Both the position numbers and the translations under genes were made by a program. A DNA stretch of 59,414 nucleotides. It comes from a virus. The notes beneath the pieces were generated by a model that was not told where the DNA came from, did not search any database, and saw nothing but the letters and a program-made list of their open reading frames with translations. The DNA is taken from positions 1-59,414 of IMG/VR virus record IMGVR_UViG_3300029923_000020; one strand, 5' to 3'. Shown in pieces: positions 48,950 to 56,692 of this stretch (positions are counted from its first letter, which is position 1; the number at the start of each line of letters is the position of its first letter).

Positions 48950-49120
48950 TTACTGGGGAACTACCTTGCTTTTAGAAGTGTCGTGAAATTCGATCACCGG
49001 CTTATTGCCGCTATATACGAACTTCTCTTTATAGACTTCGAAACCGCTGGACGCGGCGTTGAATACAATACCGGCGATTGCGACAATGAGCATCAGCTCG
49101 ATAAGTGTGAGGTTTTTCAT
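48950..49120 (-). CDS. Type IV pilin-like small membrane protein
   Basis: A 56-residue protein whose start, MKNLTLIELMLIVAIAGIVF, is nearly the N-terminal helix of type IV pilins (F-T-L-I-E-L-M-I-V-V-A-I-I-G-I-L), including the conserved Glu at position 5 of the motif. The Gly that prepilin peptidase needs before the cleavage site is Asn here, so it may stay unprocessed. No globular pilin domain follows, only a 36-residue soluble tail. It could sit in the membrane and disturb pilus assembly, which would block superinfection by pilus-dependent phages (inference). It stands alone under promoter P9. Confidence 0.65.
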   Translation of the reverse strand: MKNLTLIELMLIVAIAGIVFNAASSGFEVYKEKFVYSGNKPVIEFHDTSKSKVVPQ

Positions 49121-49159
49121 ATGATTGCGCCCTGTTTGGGAAAGAACCCTAGAGCGACG

Positions 49160-49208
49160 ATTTTATGGGGTTGAGCGTGGACTAAACAGTAGATTTGACA
49201 CTTGCCAG
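49160..49208 (-). promoter_or_regulatory. Small-gene promoter P9
   Basis: On the minus strand CTGGCAAGTGTCAAATC is followed by CTGTTTAGTCCACG and, after ten bases, TAAAAT. It drives the pilin-like gene with a leader of about 35 bases. Confidence 0.65.
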
Positions 49209-49251
49209 AGAAGGTCCATGTCCTTGGCAGGCAAGTGTCAGCGCCTTGGCT

Positions 49252-49548
49252 TTAGCCCTGGGCTACGACGGTGATACCGGCGACCAGCCCGACTACCCGA
49301 ACGCGGTTGAAAATGGTGGGGAAAGCAACGACCAAGTTCGGCGCGGCCGGGCTGACGTCTTGGTAAGAGACCCAGGCACCGTCATCACTCAGGCGGACCT
49401 GAATCTTGATGGCGGTGTTCGCGGGCAACATACCGTCAAAGCTCAGCACCTTGGCGCCGACGGCGGTGAGGCTGGTGGTAGGGTCAGCGCTTTTAGTGGC
49501 GCTGAAGATCGTGCCAACTGGGCGCGGGTTGAGGATGATGTCTGGCAT
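49252..49548 (-). CDS. Hypothetical beta-rich protein
   Basis: A 98-residue protein with GGAG before its ATG. It consists of alternating strands (GTIFSATKS, KVLSFDGML, IKIQVRLSDDGAW, RVRVVGLVAGITVV), like a small beta-sandwich as found in phage decoration or adhesion proteins. Function unknown. Confidence 0.55.
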   Translation of the reverse strand: MPDIILNPRPVGTIFSATKSADPTTSLTAVGAKVLSFDGMLPANTAIKIQVRLSDDGAWVSYQDVSPAAPNLVVAFPTIFNRVRVVGLVAGITVVAQG

Positions 49549-49610
49549 TTGGTGAAGCTCCTACAGGGCTTAGGGAAGCGGCCAGTATAGGCCGCCGCGT
49601 GATTGTTTGG

Positions 49611-49790
49611 CTATATACCGTCGCCAGAGTCGACGTCCAAGTCACCCATGGGCACGTTATCCCGGCGGCGCAGAACATAGTCGTTGTATTCGACCCGGTG
49701 CCTCCAACGCAACCGGCGCACGAACTCACAGATGGCAACCAATACGACTACCAGAACGATGGCGACTAATGCTTCAGTGGGTTTGTTCAT
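49611..49790 (-). CDS. Small membrane protein
   Basis: A 59-residue protein with one membrane helix (residues 7-22, ALVAIVLVVVLVAICEF), followed by a very basic cytoplasmic-type stretch (RRLRWRHR) and an acidic end. It overlaps the upstream gene by 17 bases. It might be a spanin- or holin-accessory, but nothing proves this. Confidence 0.6.
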   Translation of the reverse strand: MNKPTEALVAIVLVVVLVAICEFVRRLRWRHRVEYNDYVLRRRDNVPMGDLDVDSGDGI

Positions 49791-50142
49791 ATTGTTCCAC
49801 CTTGTTGATGATTTCTTCAGCGGCGAGCCACACTATTTCGCGCTTTACCGCTTCAAACGCCAGCTCGCGCGTGGAGTAAAGCGCTGCTGAAATTCTGCGT
49901 TCAGAGCCAACGCGGCGACCTTTGTTGTCGAGCTGGCAGTGCATCGCTGATGTGCTCAAGCACCGGACGACATTCAAGGTGTTGCCGTAAGGGTTGAACT
50001 TCCATCCGCACGTTTGCTTGCCTGCGTCGACCGGCGCAGGGATGTCTGGAAGAATGCGCGGCTGCAAAACGATCAGCTCGCGCAAACGAGCCTCACGCTT
50101 CGCGGCCGCAAGCTCAGCCTGTTCTTTCTTGTTCATCGCCAT
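49774..50142 (-). CDS. Hypothetical protein
   Basis: A 122-residue protein with a charged N-terminal helix (KKEQAELAAAKREARLRELI), two cysteines in the middle and a C-terminal helix. Function unknown. Confidence 0.6.
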   Translation of the reverse strand: MAMNKKEQAELAAAKREARLRELIVLQPRILPDIPAPVDAGKQTCGWKFNPYGNTLNVVRCLSTSAMHCQLDNKGRRVGSERRISAALYSTRELAFEAVKREIVWLAAEEIINKVEQYEQTH

Positions 50143-50143
50143 G

Positions 50144-50353
50144 TCACAAGTCCTTGTAGCTGTCGGTTACGCCCAAAACTTCCAGCTTGCGCCGGGTTAC
50201 GGCGATTCGGCTGCGCAAATCACCGAGCATCTTCCGATAGTCGTAGGTGCTCAGCTTCACGTCGAAAGCGCTGTTTTCGATGTAATACTTGAGCAAGGCG
50301 CGCTCGCGTTTAAGCTGCGCTGTGAACCACCAGAGTTTTAGTGCTTTAATCAT
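50144..50353 (-). CDS. Hypothetical small basic protein
   Basis: A 69-residue basic protein starting at ATG 50353 (GGAG seven bases ahead), overlapping the upstream stop. It is helical with aromatic residues near the start (KALKLWWFTAQLKRERALL). Function unknown. Confidence 0.6.
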   Translation of the reverse strand: MIKALKLWWFTAQLKRERALLKYYIENSAFDVKLSTYDYRKMLGDLRSRIAVTRRKLEVLGVTDSYKDL

Positions 50354-50666
50354 CTTCATACTCCAGTTCTTGGTTGTCTTGGGGTTCGTCATCGGCTGGC
50401 GCCTGGAGTTCAAACGGCAGGGTGCCGATCTGGGCCAGGGCCAGCAGCAGCCCGACGCGGAAACCTTTTGCCGATTCCTCATTCAGCTCCACATCGAGCG
50501 GCTTGTCTTCGGTGCCCATCTTCAGGGTCACACCATTCTTCGCGTGCTCCAGCAGTGTGTTGATTTGCTCGACGCCGTTCTTGTGCCAAGCCGCTACAAT
50601 TTGCAGCGCCTCAAGTGCGGCACCGTTCACCGGGACGTTCGCGGTCAGTTCTTTCTGTTGGGTCAT
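50346..50666 (-). CDS. Hypothetical acidic protein
   Basis: A 106-residue acidic helical protein ending in an Asp/Glu-rich tail. It lies ten bases after the exonuclease gene. Acidic proteins beside nucleases can act as inhibitors or DNA mimics (inference). Function unknown. Confidence 0.55.
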   Translation of the reverse strand: MTQQKELTANVPVNGAALEALQIVAAWHKNGVEQINTLLEHAKNGVTLKMGTEDKPLDVELNEESAKGFRVGLLLALAQIGTLPFELQAPADDEPQDNQELEYEDD

Positions 50667-50676
50667 ACGCTTCTTC

Positions 50677-51234
50677 CTACGCTCTCGCGGTCAGTGGTGG
50701 GATGGTGTAAAAGCCGCGCTTGTAGCCCTCAAGAAAGCATTGCGCGGTGACTGAAACGTCGTATTCGGCGCCGTGGGCCTTGCTGGGGTCATACGGCACA
50801 CCCAGGGCAAAGCACAGTTCCCCCAGGTTCGGCGACTTGCCGTTGTAGGTGGCCCAGCGGGCTTGCATGGTGTCGACGCTGGGGACGGCGGGCAGAACAA
50901 CACCGGCGGCGGTGAACTCTACCGCCATGAACTTCGCGTCGAACTCCATGTTGTGAGCGATGATGAAGTCGCCTTTTTCGATCTGGGCTTTCATGATAGG
51001 GGCCAGGTCTTTGAACAGTGGCTTGCCGGCCAGCATCGCGTAGCTGATCCCGTGGACCTCTTGAGCCTTGGCGTCAATCGGGCGTTGAGGGTCGAAGCGC
51101 TCGACGAACTTGTCCAGCAACGCGCCGGTCGCAACGCTGTAGCGCAACAAAGCCACTTCAATGATCTTATCGCCCGTAAGCGGGTCGAGACCGGTGGTCT
51201 CGGTGTCGAGCGTGTTGAAGGTAATTTCGGACAT
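50677..51234 (-). CDS. DnaQ-like 3'-5' exonuclease
   Basis: A 185-residue DEDDh exonuclease. Motif I is LDTETTGLD (Asp10, Glu12), motif II is IIAHNMEFDAKF, and motif III is HGAEYDVSVTAQ (H-x-A-x-x-D). It resembles the proofreading or RNase T/ExoX-like group and may trim DNA or RNA ends. No polymerase is present in the window. Its ATG overlaps the upstream stop. Confidence 0.88.
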   Translation of the reverse strand: MSEITFNTLDTETTGLDPLTGDKIIEVALLRYSVATGALLDKFVERFDPQRPIDAKAQEVHGISYAMLAGKPLFKDLAPIMKAQIEKGDFIIAHNMEFDAKFMAVEFTAAGVVLPAVPSVDTMQARWATYNGKSPNLGELCFALGVPYDPSKAHGAEYDVSVTAQCFLEGYKRGFYTIPPLTARA

Positions 51235-51950
51235 TACTTGTCCCCAAACTGCGCTTGACGTTGTTCTTTGGACGGAGCGGCCCGCGCAGGCGCCGGAGCA
51301 ATCCCGCCTTTGTCGAGCGTGATCCAGCTCGCCGCTCGCTCAAGCAACCAAGCCGGCCAGGAACGAGCCATGGTGCGCGCTTTGGTTTTGACTGCGAGCG
51401 GCTTGATATTGCTCTCTTCGGCGAGAACATTCACACGAGCAACCAGACGCTGCTGTGTGACGTGCTTAACGGCCCAGTGCGGCAAGTGGTTCTCGAAGTA
51501 GTCGGCGACCGTGTAGCGGCTCTGTTCAAGTGACCGGTAGGCGTAGCCCGGCTCTTGGACTTCCACCATCGGGGTATCAATGCCGCAGATGTTCATGACA
51601 GTTTGCTTTGGCACGAAACCTGTGGCGATAGACCGAGCGGCAGAGTCTCGAACCACCTTGGCGAGTTCTGCGCTGTCAATCTGTGGCAGACGCCCATCCC
51701 GATTGATTTCAATGCGCAGGGCGCGAACGGTCAACCGGCGGTTGGATTCGCGCAGCTTATTCACCTTGCCGTTCAACAGCGCCACTTCTTTTTGAAGTGC
51801 GGTCATCTTGGAATACATTGCGCTGACGCACTCGCGCGTTACGCCAAGGTCCAAACCTTGCGACCCTAGTCGGGCTTCAAGATCAGCAACCCGGGCCGTC
51901 AGAGACTGGTCGATTTTAGAGCGGCGAAAGAGGCTCAGAAAGATATTCAT
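51234..51950 (-). CDS. Coiled-coil hypothetical protein
   Basis: A 238-residue protein. Residues about 12-75 form a coiled coil (leucine-rich, LTARVADLEARLG and LQKEVALLNGKVNKL). The middle is mixed, and the C-terminal part is Arg/Ala/Trp-rich and basic. It is coupled to the exonuclease by an overlapping stop and start, so the two may act together. Function unknown. Confidence 0.6.
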   Translation of the reverse strand: MNIFLSLFRRSKIDQSLTARVADLEARLGSQGLDLGVTRECVSAMYSKMTALQKEVALLNGKVNKLRESNRRLTVRALRIEINRDGRLPQIDSAELAKVVRDSAARSIATGFVPKQTVMNICGIDTPMVEVQEPGYAYRSLEQSRYTVADYFENHLPHWAVKHVTQQRLVARVNVLAEESNIKPLAVKTKARTMARSWPAWLLERAASWITLDKGGIAPAPARAAPSKEQRQAQFGDK

Positions 51951-51966
51951 GATTCGTTCTCCAGGT

Positions 51967-51995
51967 GTAAAAATGCCCGCGAAGAGCGGGCATTT
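51967..51995 (-). terminator. Terminator after the SPFH gene
   Basis: On the minus strand AAATGCCCGC, a short loop and GCGGGCATTT are followed by TTACA. It lies 27 bases after the SPFH stop. Confidence 0.85.
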
Positions 51996-52021
51996 ATTAT
52001 CTCAAGGTGAAGCTGGACGTG

Positions 52022-52822
52022 TTACTGGCCTTTGCCCAGATTCAGGGTTTTGCCGCTGGCAGAGCCGTCGACAATCAGGGTGCAGTTTTTGCTTTCAGCG
52101 CAGGCTTTCAGGGCTTCGTTGTATTCGTGCTGCAAGAACGCCGGGGTAAACGACTGACCCAACTTCTCGTTCGCCAACGATTCCTGCTCTTTGACCTGCA
52201 CCAGTTTCGTGGCGGTTGCCAGGCGGTTCGACGCGGTCACGTTGTCGCGGATGGACTGCTGCACGCTCTGGTCGTTGGTGATGGTGCGAATCACAATGCC
52301 GGTGACGGTGAAGGTTCCCGCTGCTTTCGCGTCGATCTTCGCCTGGAGGTCGGCCTTGATGCCCTGTTCCAGCTCGGTTCGCTTCGTGTTGAGCGTGTCG
52401 GCGGGATACTTGGCGACCTCGCCCATGATCGCAGAACGGGCCATGCCGTTGATCATGACGTAACCGGGGCGCACAAAGTCGTCACCGCCGACTTTCGCCG
52501 ACTGACCAGCAAAGCGACCCTGGAACGCCGGGAGTGCTGCCGTGTTGGCTTGGTAGAACACCGTCGCTTCGAAGTCCTGCACGGTCATCTTGTCAGACGC
52601 TTGCGGTTGCAGGGCCGTCAGCTCAATGGTCGTTTCCTTGCCGGTGTAGGTGGTCACATCGGAAAGGATGCTGGTGTAGAAGCCTGGCGTGACCAACTGC
52701 TGGTCGATCTTGCCGAACTGGGTGCGAACACCGACCTCGCCTTGGTCCATCATGCCACAGCCGGTGAGGGCGAGAGCCATCAGGAACATCGGGACGGCCA
52801 TAAAAAAGCGCTTCATATTCAT
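52022..52822 (-). CDS. SPFH/Band 7-domain lipoprotein
   Basis: A 266-residue membrane-anchored protein. The first 22 residues are a lipoprotein signal ending in L-T-G-C. GEVGVRTQFGKIDQQLVTPG is the opening of an SPFH (stomatin/prohibitin) domain, and the following ~170 residues keep the helical continuation (TELEQGIKADLQAKIDA). SPFH proteins form rings on membranes and control proteases such as FtsH; host HflKC regulates lambda lysis-lysogeny that way. A phage copy may shield phage proteins or remodel the membrane (inference). AAAGGA precedes the ATG. Confidence 0.78.
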   Translation of the reverse strand: MNMKRFFMAVPMFLMALALTGCGMMDQGEVGVRTQFGKIDQQLVTPGFYTSILSDVTTYTGKETTIELTALQPQASDKMTVQDFEATVFYQANTAALPAFQGRFAGQSAKVGGDDFVRPGYVMINGMARSAIMGEVAKYPADTLNTKRTELEQGIKADLQAKIDAKAAGTFTVTGIVIRTITNDQSVQQSIRDNVTASNRLATATKLVQVKEQESLANEKLGQSFTPAFLQHEYNEALKACAESKNCTLIVDGSASGKTLNLGKGQ

Positions 52823-52855
52823 GCGTTTGTATCCTTTTACAGTTGGGGTTGGGTG

Positions 52856-53056
52856 TTACAGGTTTTGGTCAACGCCGCCGAGAAACGACATGACGAGGAT
52901 CATCAGAACCAACGCGAAGAAGGTCAAGGTGATGTTGCGGTTCCACTTGCGCAGTCGCTCACGGTTCAGGTAGCCCCGGCTGAAGCACAGACGCAAGAAG
53001 CCGAAGAACATGAGAAACAGCACGATAGCGATGAAAAGAATACGGACCAAGATCAT
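52856..53056 (-). CDS. Small membrane protein
   Basis: A 66-residue protein with two membrane helices (residues 3-20 and 43-60) flanking a basic loop (RGYLNRERLRKWNRN). It lies 33 bases before the SPFH gene and is probably cotranscribed, possibly as a partner of the SPFH protein. Size would also fit a holin, but no endolysin is adjacent. Confidence 0.6.
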   Translation of the reverse strand: MILVRILFIAIVLFLMFFGFLRLCFSRGYLNRERLRKWNRNITLTFFALVLMILVMSFLGGVDQNL

Positions 53057-53070
53057 GTAGGTAGCTCCTA

Positions 53071-53086
53071 GGGCTCGCCAGAGCCC
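53071..53086 (-). terminator. Short perfect hairpin
   Basis: GGGCTC and GAGCCC around a four-base loop between the 53099 and 52856 genes, without a T-run. Possible attenuator or mRNA-stabilising hairpin. Confidence 0.4.
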
Positions 53087-53098
53087 GTATGCGGCGTT

Positions 53099-53500
53099 TT
53101 AAGCCTTGTCGGGTGAAATGACCGCGCCTTTAGCGAGAACGGCGCGCATGACGTTCTGAAGGGGCACGATTTCGCCAAGGGCGAAGAACTCGACCACTTC
53201 ATACTCTTCGGGGATAGCGTAATACGGCGCGCCGACTTCTATCTCAGGTCTAGGGCACGGACCCTCTACAATCTTGCCGTGCTGCCAGATGCTGGTCTTG
53301 TCGTTCACGCACAAGAAGAGCGCGAGGTGGCCGGCCAAAGACTTCTTGTTCCAAATCTTCCCCTGCTTTGTCCAGCCTGTGACACGCCCGGAGCTGTCGC
53401 GCTTACTCCCAGCGATTTTGTAGAGACCGGTGTGCTTGCTGCGAATCTTGAAGAAACGCTCAGCGGCTGGTGGAGCAAGTGGTGCGGCAACTGCTTTCAT
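53099..53500 (-). CDS. Hypothetical protein
   Basis: A 133-residue protein starting at ATG 53500 (AGGGAG ahead). The N-terminal half (FFKIRSKHTGLYKIAG, KQGKIWNKKSLAGHLALFL) resembles small beta-helical modules seen in phage proteins, and VEVGAPYYAI-like strands follow. Function unknown. Confidence 0.6.
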   Translation of the reverse strand: MKAVAAPLAPPAAERFFKIRSKHTGLYKIAGSKRDSSGRVTGWTKQGKIWNKKSLAGHLALFLCVNDKTSIWQHGKIVEGPCPRPEIEVGAPYYAIPEEYEVVEFFALGEIVPLQNVMRAVLAKGAVISPDKA

Positions 53501-53528
53501 GACTGTCTCCCTGTTGATGGTCAAAGTA

Positions 53529-53559
53529 TAAAGGGCGACCTTTGGATATGGTCGCCCTT
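53529..53559 (-). terminator. Hairpin between the RMF-like gene and 53099 gene
   Basis: On the minus strand AAGGGCGACC, a short loop and GGTCGCCCTT are followed by TATACTTT. It lies about 30 bases after the RMF-like stop. Confidence 0.75.
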
Positions 53560-53587
53560 CGCAGGATGAAACGAGATACTGCCAGGT

Positions 53588-53740
53588 TTACAGCGAGCCG
53601 TCTTTCGCGTAAGTCCAGCCAGCCTGCCAAAGAATGGCCTTCGGCGAACCGTTACCATACGGGCAGTCTGTGATCGGCAGACCGGCTGTAGCAGCGGTAT
53701 TGCCCTCGGTGAACCAGCGGTTTTCAGTCAGTGCGGACAT
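53588..53740 (-). CDS. Ribosome modulation factor-like protein
   Basis: A 50-residue protein with the RMF pattern: a helix with F-x-x-G-x-x-A-A-x-A-G, then DCPYGNG, then WQAGWTYA. Host RMF (about 55 residues) uses the same G...CPY...W..GW layout to bind the 30S platform and pair ribosomes into inactive dimers. A phage version may silence or redirect host ribosomes, or compete with RMF. The similarity is short; ribosome binding is not shown. It is the last gene of an operon starting at P10. Confidence 0.65.
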   Translation of the reverse strand: MSALTENRWFTEGNTAATAGLPITDCPYGNGSPKAILWQAGWTYAKDGSL

Positions 53741-53741
53741 G

Positions 53742-54164
53742 TCAATCTCCTAAAAGCTCAAGTGCTCTGAAAAGGTGGTCGTCAATCGTCTCGTGGCTAT
53801 GCCACTCAGAAGACGCTTTAGCATGCTTGTTTTGCATGCATCCGTTTAAGGTGGCGGCACGTTTGATTGCCTCAATCGCCTCGCTGTTGTCTTTGATCAG
53901 GGCGTCACGTTGCTCTATCACCTGCTTTGCCATTCCGAGTGTTGTAACGCCCTCGGCGGAATTGATTGCTGCTGTGCCGCCGAGGGCATCCCACAGAGCG
54001 CGGTCGGTTGGCGTGCCGTGACCTTCGTCAGCAATGATCATTAGAGCTTCGCGTAGGGCTTTCAGGGCGAAGCCCGGCTCTTTCATGTTGGCCTTAGAGA
54101 GCCCTTCATGGAAACTGGACATCACAAGCGAAACTTGCTCGTCTGTCAGTGTTTGCGGGTTCAT
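53742..54164 (-). CDS. Hypothetical protein
   Basis: A 140-residue helical acidic protein. It lies one base upstream of the RMF-like gene and overlaps the previous gene by four bases. Phage proteins with similar ends (ETIDDHLFRALELL) are known but uncharacterised. Function unknown. Confidence 0.6.
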   Translation of the reverse strand: MNPQTLTDEQVSLVMSSFHEGLSKANMKEPGFALKALREALMIIADEGHGTPTDRALWDALGGTAAINSAEGVTTLGMAKQVIEQRDALIKDNSEAIEAIKRAATLNGCMQNKHAKASSEWHSHETIDDHLFRALELLGD

Positions 54165-54736
54165 GTGTAGTGGACCTCGGCGTAGACGTTCGACCCTTTT
54201 TTGGCGAACGTGAAGCGGATTTTCATACGGCCATCTTTGACGGTAACCCAGCCAGCGGCGATAGCGTGCATCAGCCCAGCGATACCAGACGGGCCGAAGC
54301 TCAACTCTTGACCGTCATCAGCTTTGAACTCCATGGTCACGCTTGAGCGCCCACGGCCATAGCCAACGAATAGCAGCTCTTCTTCGTAGATTGGCAGGTA
54401 GTCGAGGGCTACCCGATCAGCGAAGAACAGGATTTCGTGAACATGCTCCCAACCCTTGGTCAGGCGATTATATTCAGCAACTTCCTCTGTGAAGCCTGGG
54501 CGGCGCGGGCGCGGCTCGCCGAACCGTCCGACAGAGCCGTCGAATTCGTTCTGCGGGTAGCGTGGGCGCTCAGGTAGAACACCACCTGCCGCGACAAACT
54601 CCACACCCTCGCGGGACTTCGAGTTCACCGTCTCGTGCGGCCCAGACGAAACGTAGCCAAGGTCCAGCAGGCCAGTCTCTTTGAGCTGACACAGAGACCA
54701 CGCCTTTGGAGCTTTCAGCTTGCCGACTTCTTTCAT
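54161..54736 (-). CDS. Hypothetical protein
   Basis: A 191-residue protein with a Pro/Arg-rich middle (RPRYPQNEFDG, EPRPRRPGF) and a beta-rich C-terminal half (SSVTMEFKADDGQELSF, RMKIRFTFAKKGSNVYAEV). ATGA overlaps on both sides. Function unknown. Confidence 0.6.
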   Translation of the reverse strand: MKEVGKLKAPKAWSLCQLKETGLLDLGYVSSGPHETVNSKSREGVEFVAAGGVLPERPRYPQNEFDGSVGRFGEPRPRRPGFTEEVAEYNRLTKGWEHVHEILFFADRVALDYLPIYEEELLFVGYGRGRSSVTMEFKADDGQELSFGPSGIAGLMHAIAAGWVTVKDGRMKIRFTFAKKGSNVYAEVHYT

Positions 54737-54966
54737 GTGTGCTGCTCCTGCTCGGCCTGCTCCAGCTTCTCAGCCAGCACCTGCCTGTCGACGACGATAG
54801 TCACTTTGCAATTGACGCCAAAGTCTTCGCTGAACTGCTGACCGACTGCGGTGAGCATCTTTTCGTAGGCTTCGATGCTCACCGTGTTGGTGCGGGCGAG
54901 TTCATTGGCGGCTTCGAGCACTCGGCGGCGGGTCACGACGCTGGTCACTTTATTGATTACAGGCAT
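54733..54966 (-). CDS. Hypothetical small protein
   Basis: A 77-residue protein with a basic start, helices and a strand (NCKVTIVVDRQVLAEKLEQA), ending in a short coiled coil. Function unknown. Confidence 0.6.
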   Translation of the reverse strand: MPVINKVTSVVTRRRVLEAANELARTNTVSIEAYEKMLTAVGQQFSEDFGVNCKVTIVVDRQVLAEKLEQAEQEQHT

Positions 54967-55630
54967 GGATCAGCTCCAGGCAGCGATTCTTCAGCGCCAC
55001 CATTTCGTGCATCGTTGGGGTGTGCCCGGTGCGTTCCGGCATAGCGGCGCCCCGAGGTAGGTAGAGACGGTTCGACTTGGCCTTGTCTTCGAACTGGCTC
55101 AAGCAAAGCAGGGTCGGTTCCCCGCGCGTGACCAGGGTGTGAATTTGGTCGGTCTTGAGAAAGTAGCTTTGGCCGACGTTGTAACCAGCGCTCGCACCAG
55201 TGTGAACGTTCAACCACGTCTCTTGCGGGCATAGGTCGTCGATGCCGTCCTCGTAGCTGTATTGGTAGCGGTCGGCGGCGAAGTCACCACCGCCAGCGAT
55301 GCCGTCTTCCCAGCGCTGCTGGCAGGTCTTCTTCGGCTTCTTGCCGGCGTCTTCGAAGATCACGTTTCCAATGCTGCCGGCCAGGACCACGGTGTTGAAT
55401 TCGTAGCGGTGGCTGTGCGGGTGAACCAGATACCCGCTGTTGACCTTGATGTCTTCTTCGATCAGGTAGAGCTTCAGGGTGAACTTGTCCGAACGCTGAA
55501 GGTTCAGGTAGTCCATACCCGGGGTGTGATGGTCGATGCGAGAATACCCCTGGCTCTTCTCCAGGTTCAAGCCTTCGATGGCTTTGAGCATCACATCACG
55601 GAATTCTTTCAGCGGGGCTTCAGCAGACAT
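54950..55630 (-). CDS. Cupin-fold protein
   Basis: A 226-residue protein with a single cupin barrel: HPHSHRYEFNTVVLAGSIGN carries the H-x-H...E metal motif (about residues 71-78), and QIHTLVTRGEPTLLC supplies the second histidine motif. The layout resembles cysteine dioxygenase-like and other metal-dependent cupins. A Cys pair and the helical C-terminus are of unclear role. It overlaps its neighbours by 17 and 11 bases. Substrate unknown. Confidence 0.65.
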   Translation of the reverse strand: MSAEAPLKEFRDVMLKAIEGLNLEKSQGYSRIDHHTPGMDYLNLQRSDKFTLKLYLIEEDIKVNSGYLVHPHSHRYEFNTVVLAGSIGNVIFEDAGKKPKKTCQQRWEDGIAGGGDFAADRYQYSYEDGIDDLCPQETWLNVHTGASAGYNVGQSYFLKTDQIHTLVTRGEPTLLCLSQFEDKAKSNRLYLPRGAAMPERTGHTPTMHEMVALKNRCLELIHACNQ

Positions 55631-56117
55631 TGGTTTTCTCCCAATTTTGGCGTTCTTGTTTTTCCACTTCGGCGTCGATCAGCGCGTCGAACTCTTCCCC
55701 GGTTGGGATCAGCCCGCCGCCGTTCGACATGTCTTCGAAGAACTGGTAACCGCCAACCTGGCGGCACACCTCATAGCGAGCTTTCAGCAGCTTCAGCTCT
55801 TCCTTCATCGACCGGTAGGATCGGCCGGTTTCTGGCAGGGCGAATTGGTCGCGGTCGTATTCTTTCCCAGCGAGCGCCCATGATGCGCGCTGAATCACCC
55901 AGCGCGTGCGGCGCGAGCCGGTGCGGCTGTTCTCACAGATGCGTTTGATATGGCCCAGGGCGTCTACCATCAGCTTACGGTCAGGCGGCACGGCGAAGAG
56001 GGGAACCAAGTTGCCCTTTGGAGCCTGTTCGCCGAACGCATAACAGCATTCGTCTTTGCGAAGTGTCGCGAGAACTTCCGGCTTAATCCAGGCGACCGGC
56101 GAGGTGTCTTCGTTCAT
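55620..56117 (-). CDS. Hypothetical protein with PLF motif
   Basis: A 165-residue protein. The segment GNLVPLFAVPPDRK resembles the I-P-L-Y-x-x-P box that recurs near the ends of many phage proteins of unknown role; the P-loop protein next door has a similar box (NLIPLYSHPIPG). The C-terminus is an acidic helix. Function unknown. Confidence 0.6.
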   Translation of the reverse strand: MNEDTSPVAWIKPEVLATLRKDECCYAFGEQAPKGNLVPLFAVPPDRKLMVDALGHIKRICENSRTGSRRTRWVIQRASWALAGKEYDRDQFALPETGRSYRSMKEELKLLKARYEVCRQVGGYQFFEDMSNGGGLIPTGEEFDALIDAEVEKQERQNWEKTNVC

Positions 56118-56692
56118 ACCGCAGCTCCTGCTCTTGCGAGTTTTTTCTTCAGCTCTTCGACTTCGCGCAGTGCCATCGACAGGTCAATGCGCATGCTTTC
56201 GATCAAGCCCGGGATTGGGTGCGAGTAGAGCGGGATCAAATTCTCAGCGCACGAAAAGTCATGAGCGGTGCCGGTAACACGGCCACGGTCGGCGTCGCGG
56301 TTATAGCGCCAGATGTCGTCTTTCCCCAGAATCACTTCGTATCCTGGCTCATCCCTGCGCTCGACCATCTTGACCATCTGACCGCCGAAGCTCTTGTAGG
56401 TGTTGCCGACTTCGAACTCGACGGACTGCAACGCCGAGCCGCCCGCGCCGAACCGGGCAGTCTGGTTGGCGATGATGGTTACACGGGCGCCGTCAGCGCC
56501 GATCTTCCCGATCTTGCGAGCGTTTTCGATGATCTGCAAGGCTGGCAAGCGAACCTGACGGTCACCTTCGCCCGGGTAGTCGATCACGTTCACGTCGAAT
56601 CCGTTCATCTTCAGGATGTCGGCCATGTAGTTCGCGAGAGAGGTGCGGCCCGAACCAGGAGCGCCAGCGATAGTGACTCGAAGCTCTTTCAT
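56114..56692 (-). CDS. P-loop NTPase-like protein
   Basis: A 192-residue protein starting at ATG 56692. GAPGSGRTSLA (residues 9-19) is a Walker A-like loop followed by a helix, and VNVIDYP may be the second strand. The usual Walker lysine is Arg here, so hydrolysis may be weak or absent. The middle of the protein (residues 70-120) does not follow kinase motifs. It ends with NLIPLYSHPIPG and a coiled-coil helix. ATGA overlaps join it to both neighbours. Confidence 0.6.
   Translation of the reverse strand: MKELRVTIAGAPGSGRTSLANYMADILKMNGFDVNVIDYPGEGDRQVRLPALQIIENARKIGKIGADGARVTIIANQTARFGAGGSALQSVEFEVGNTYKSFGGQMVKMVERRDEPGYEVILGKDDIWRYNRDADRGRVTGTAHDFSCAENLIPLYSHPIPGLIESMRIDLSMALREVEELKKKLARAGAAV

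Noticed and set aside
52856-53056. Holin call for the two-helix membrane protein
   Set aside because: Size fits, but neighbours are SPFH and unknown genes, with no endolysin or spanin nearby.
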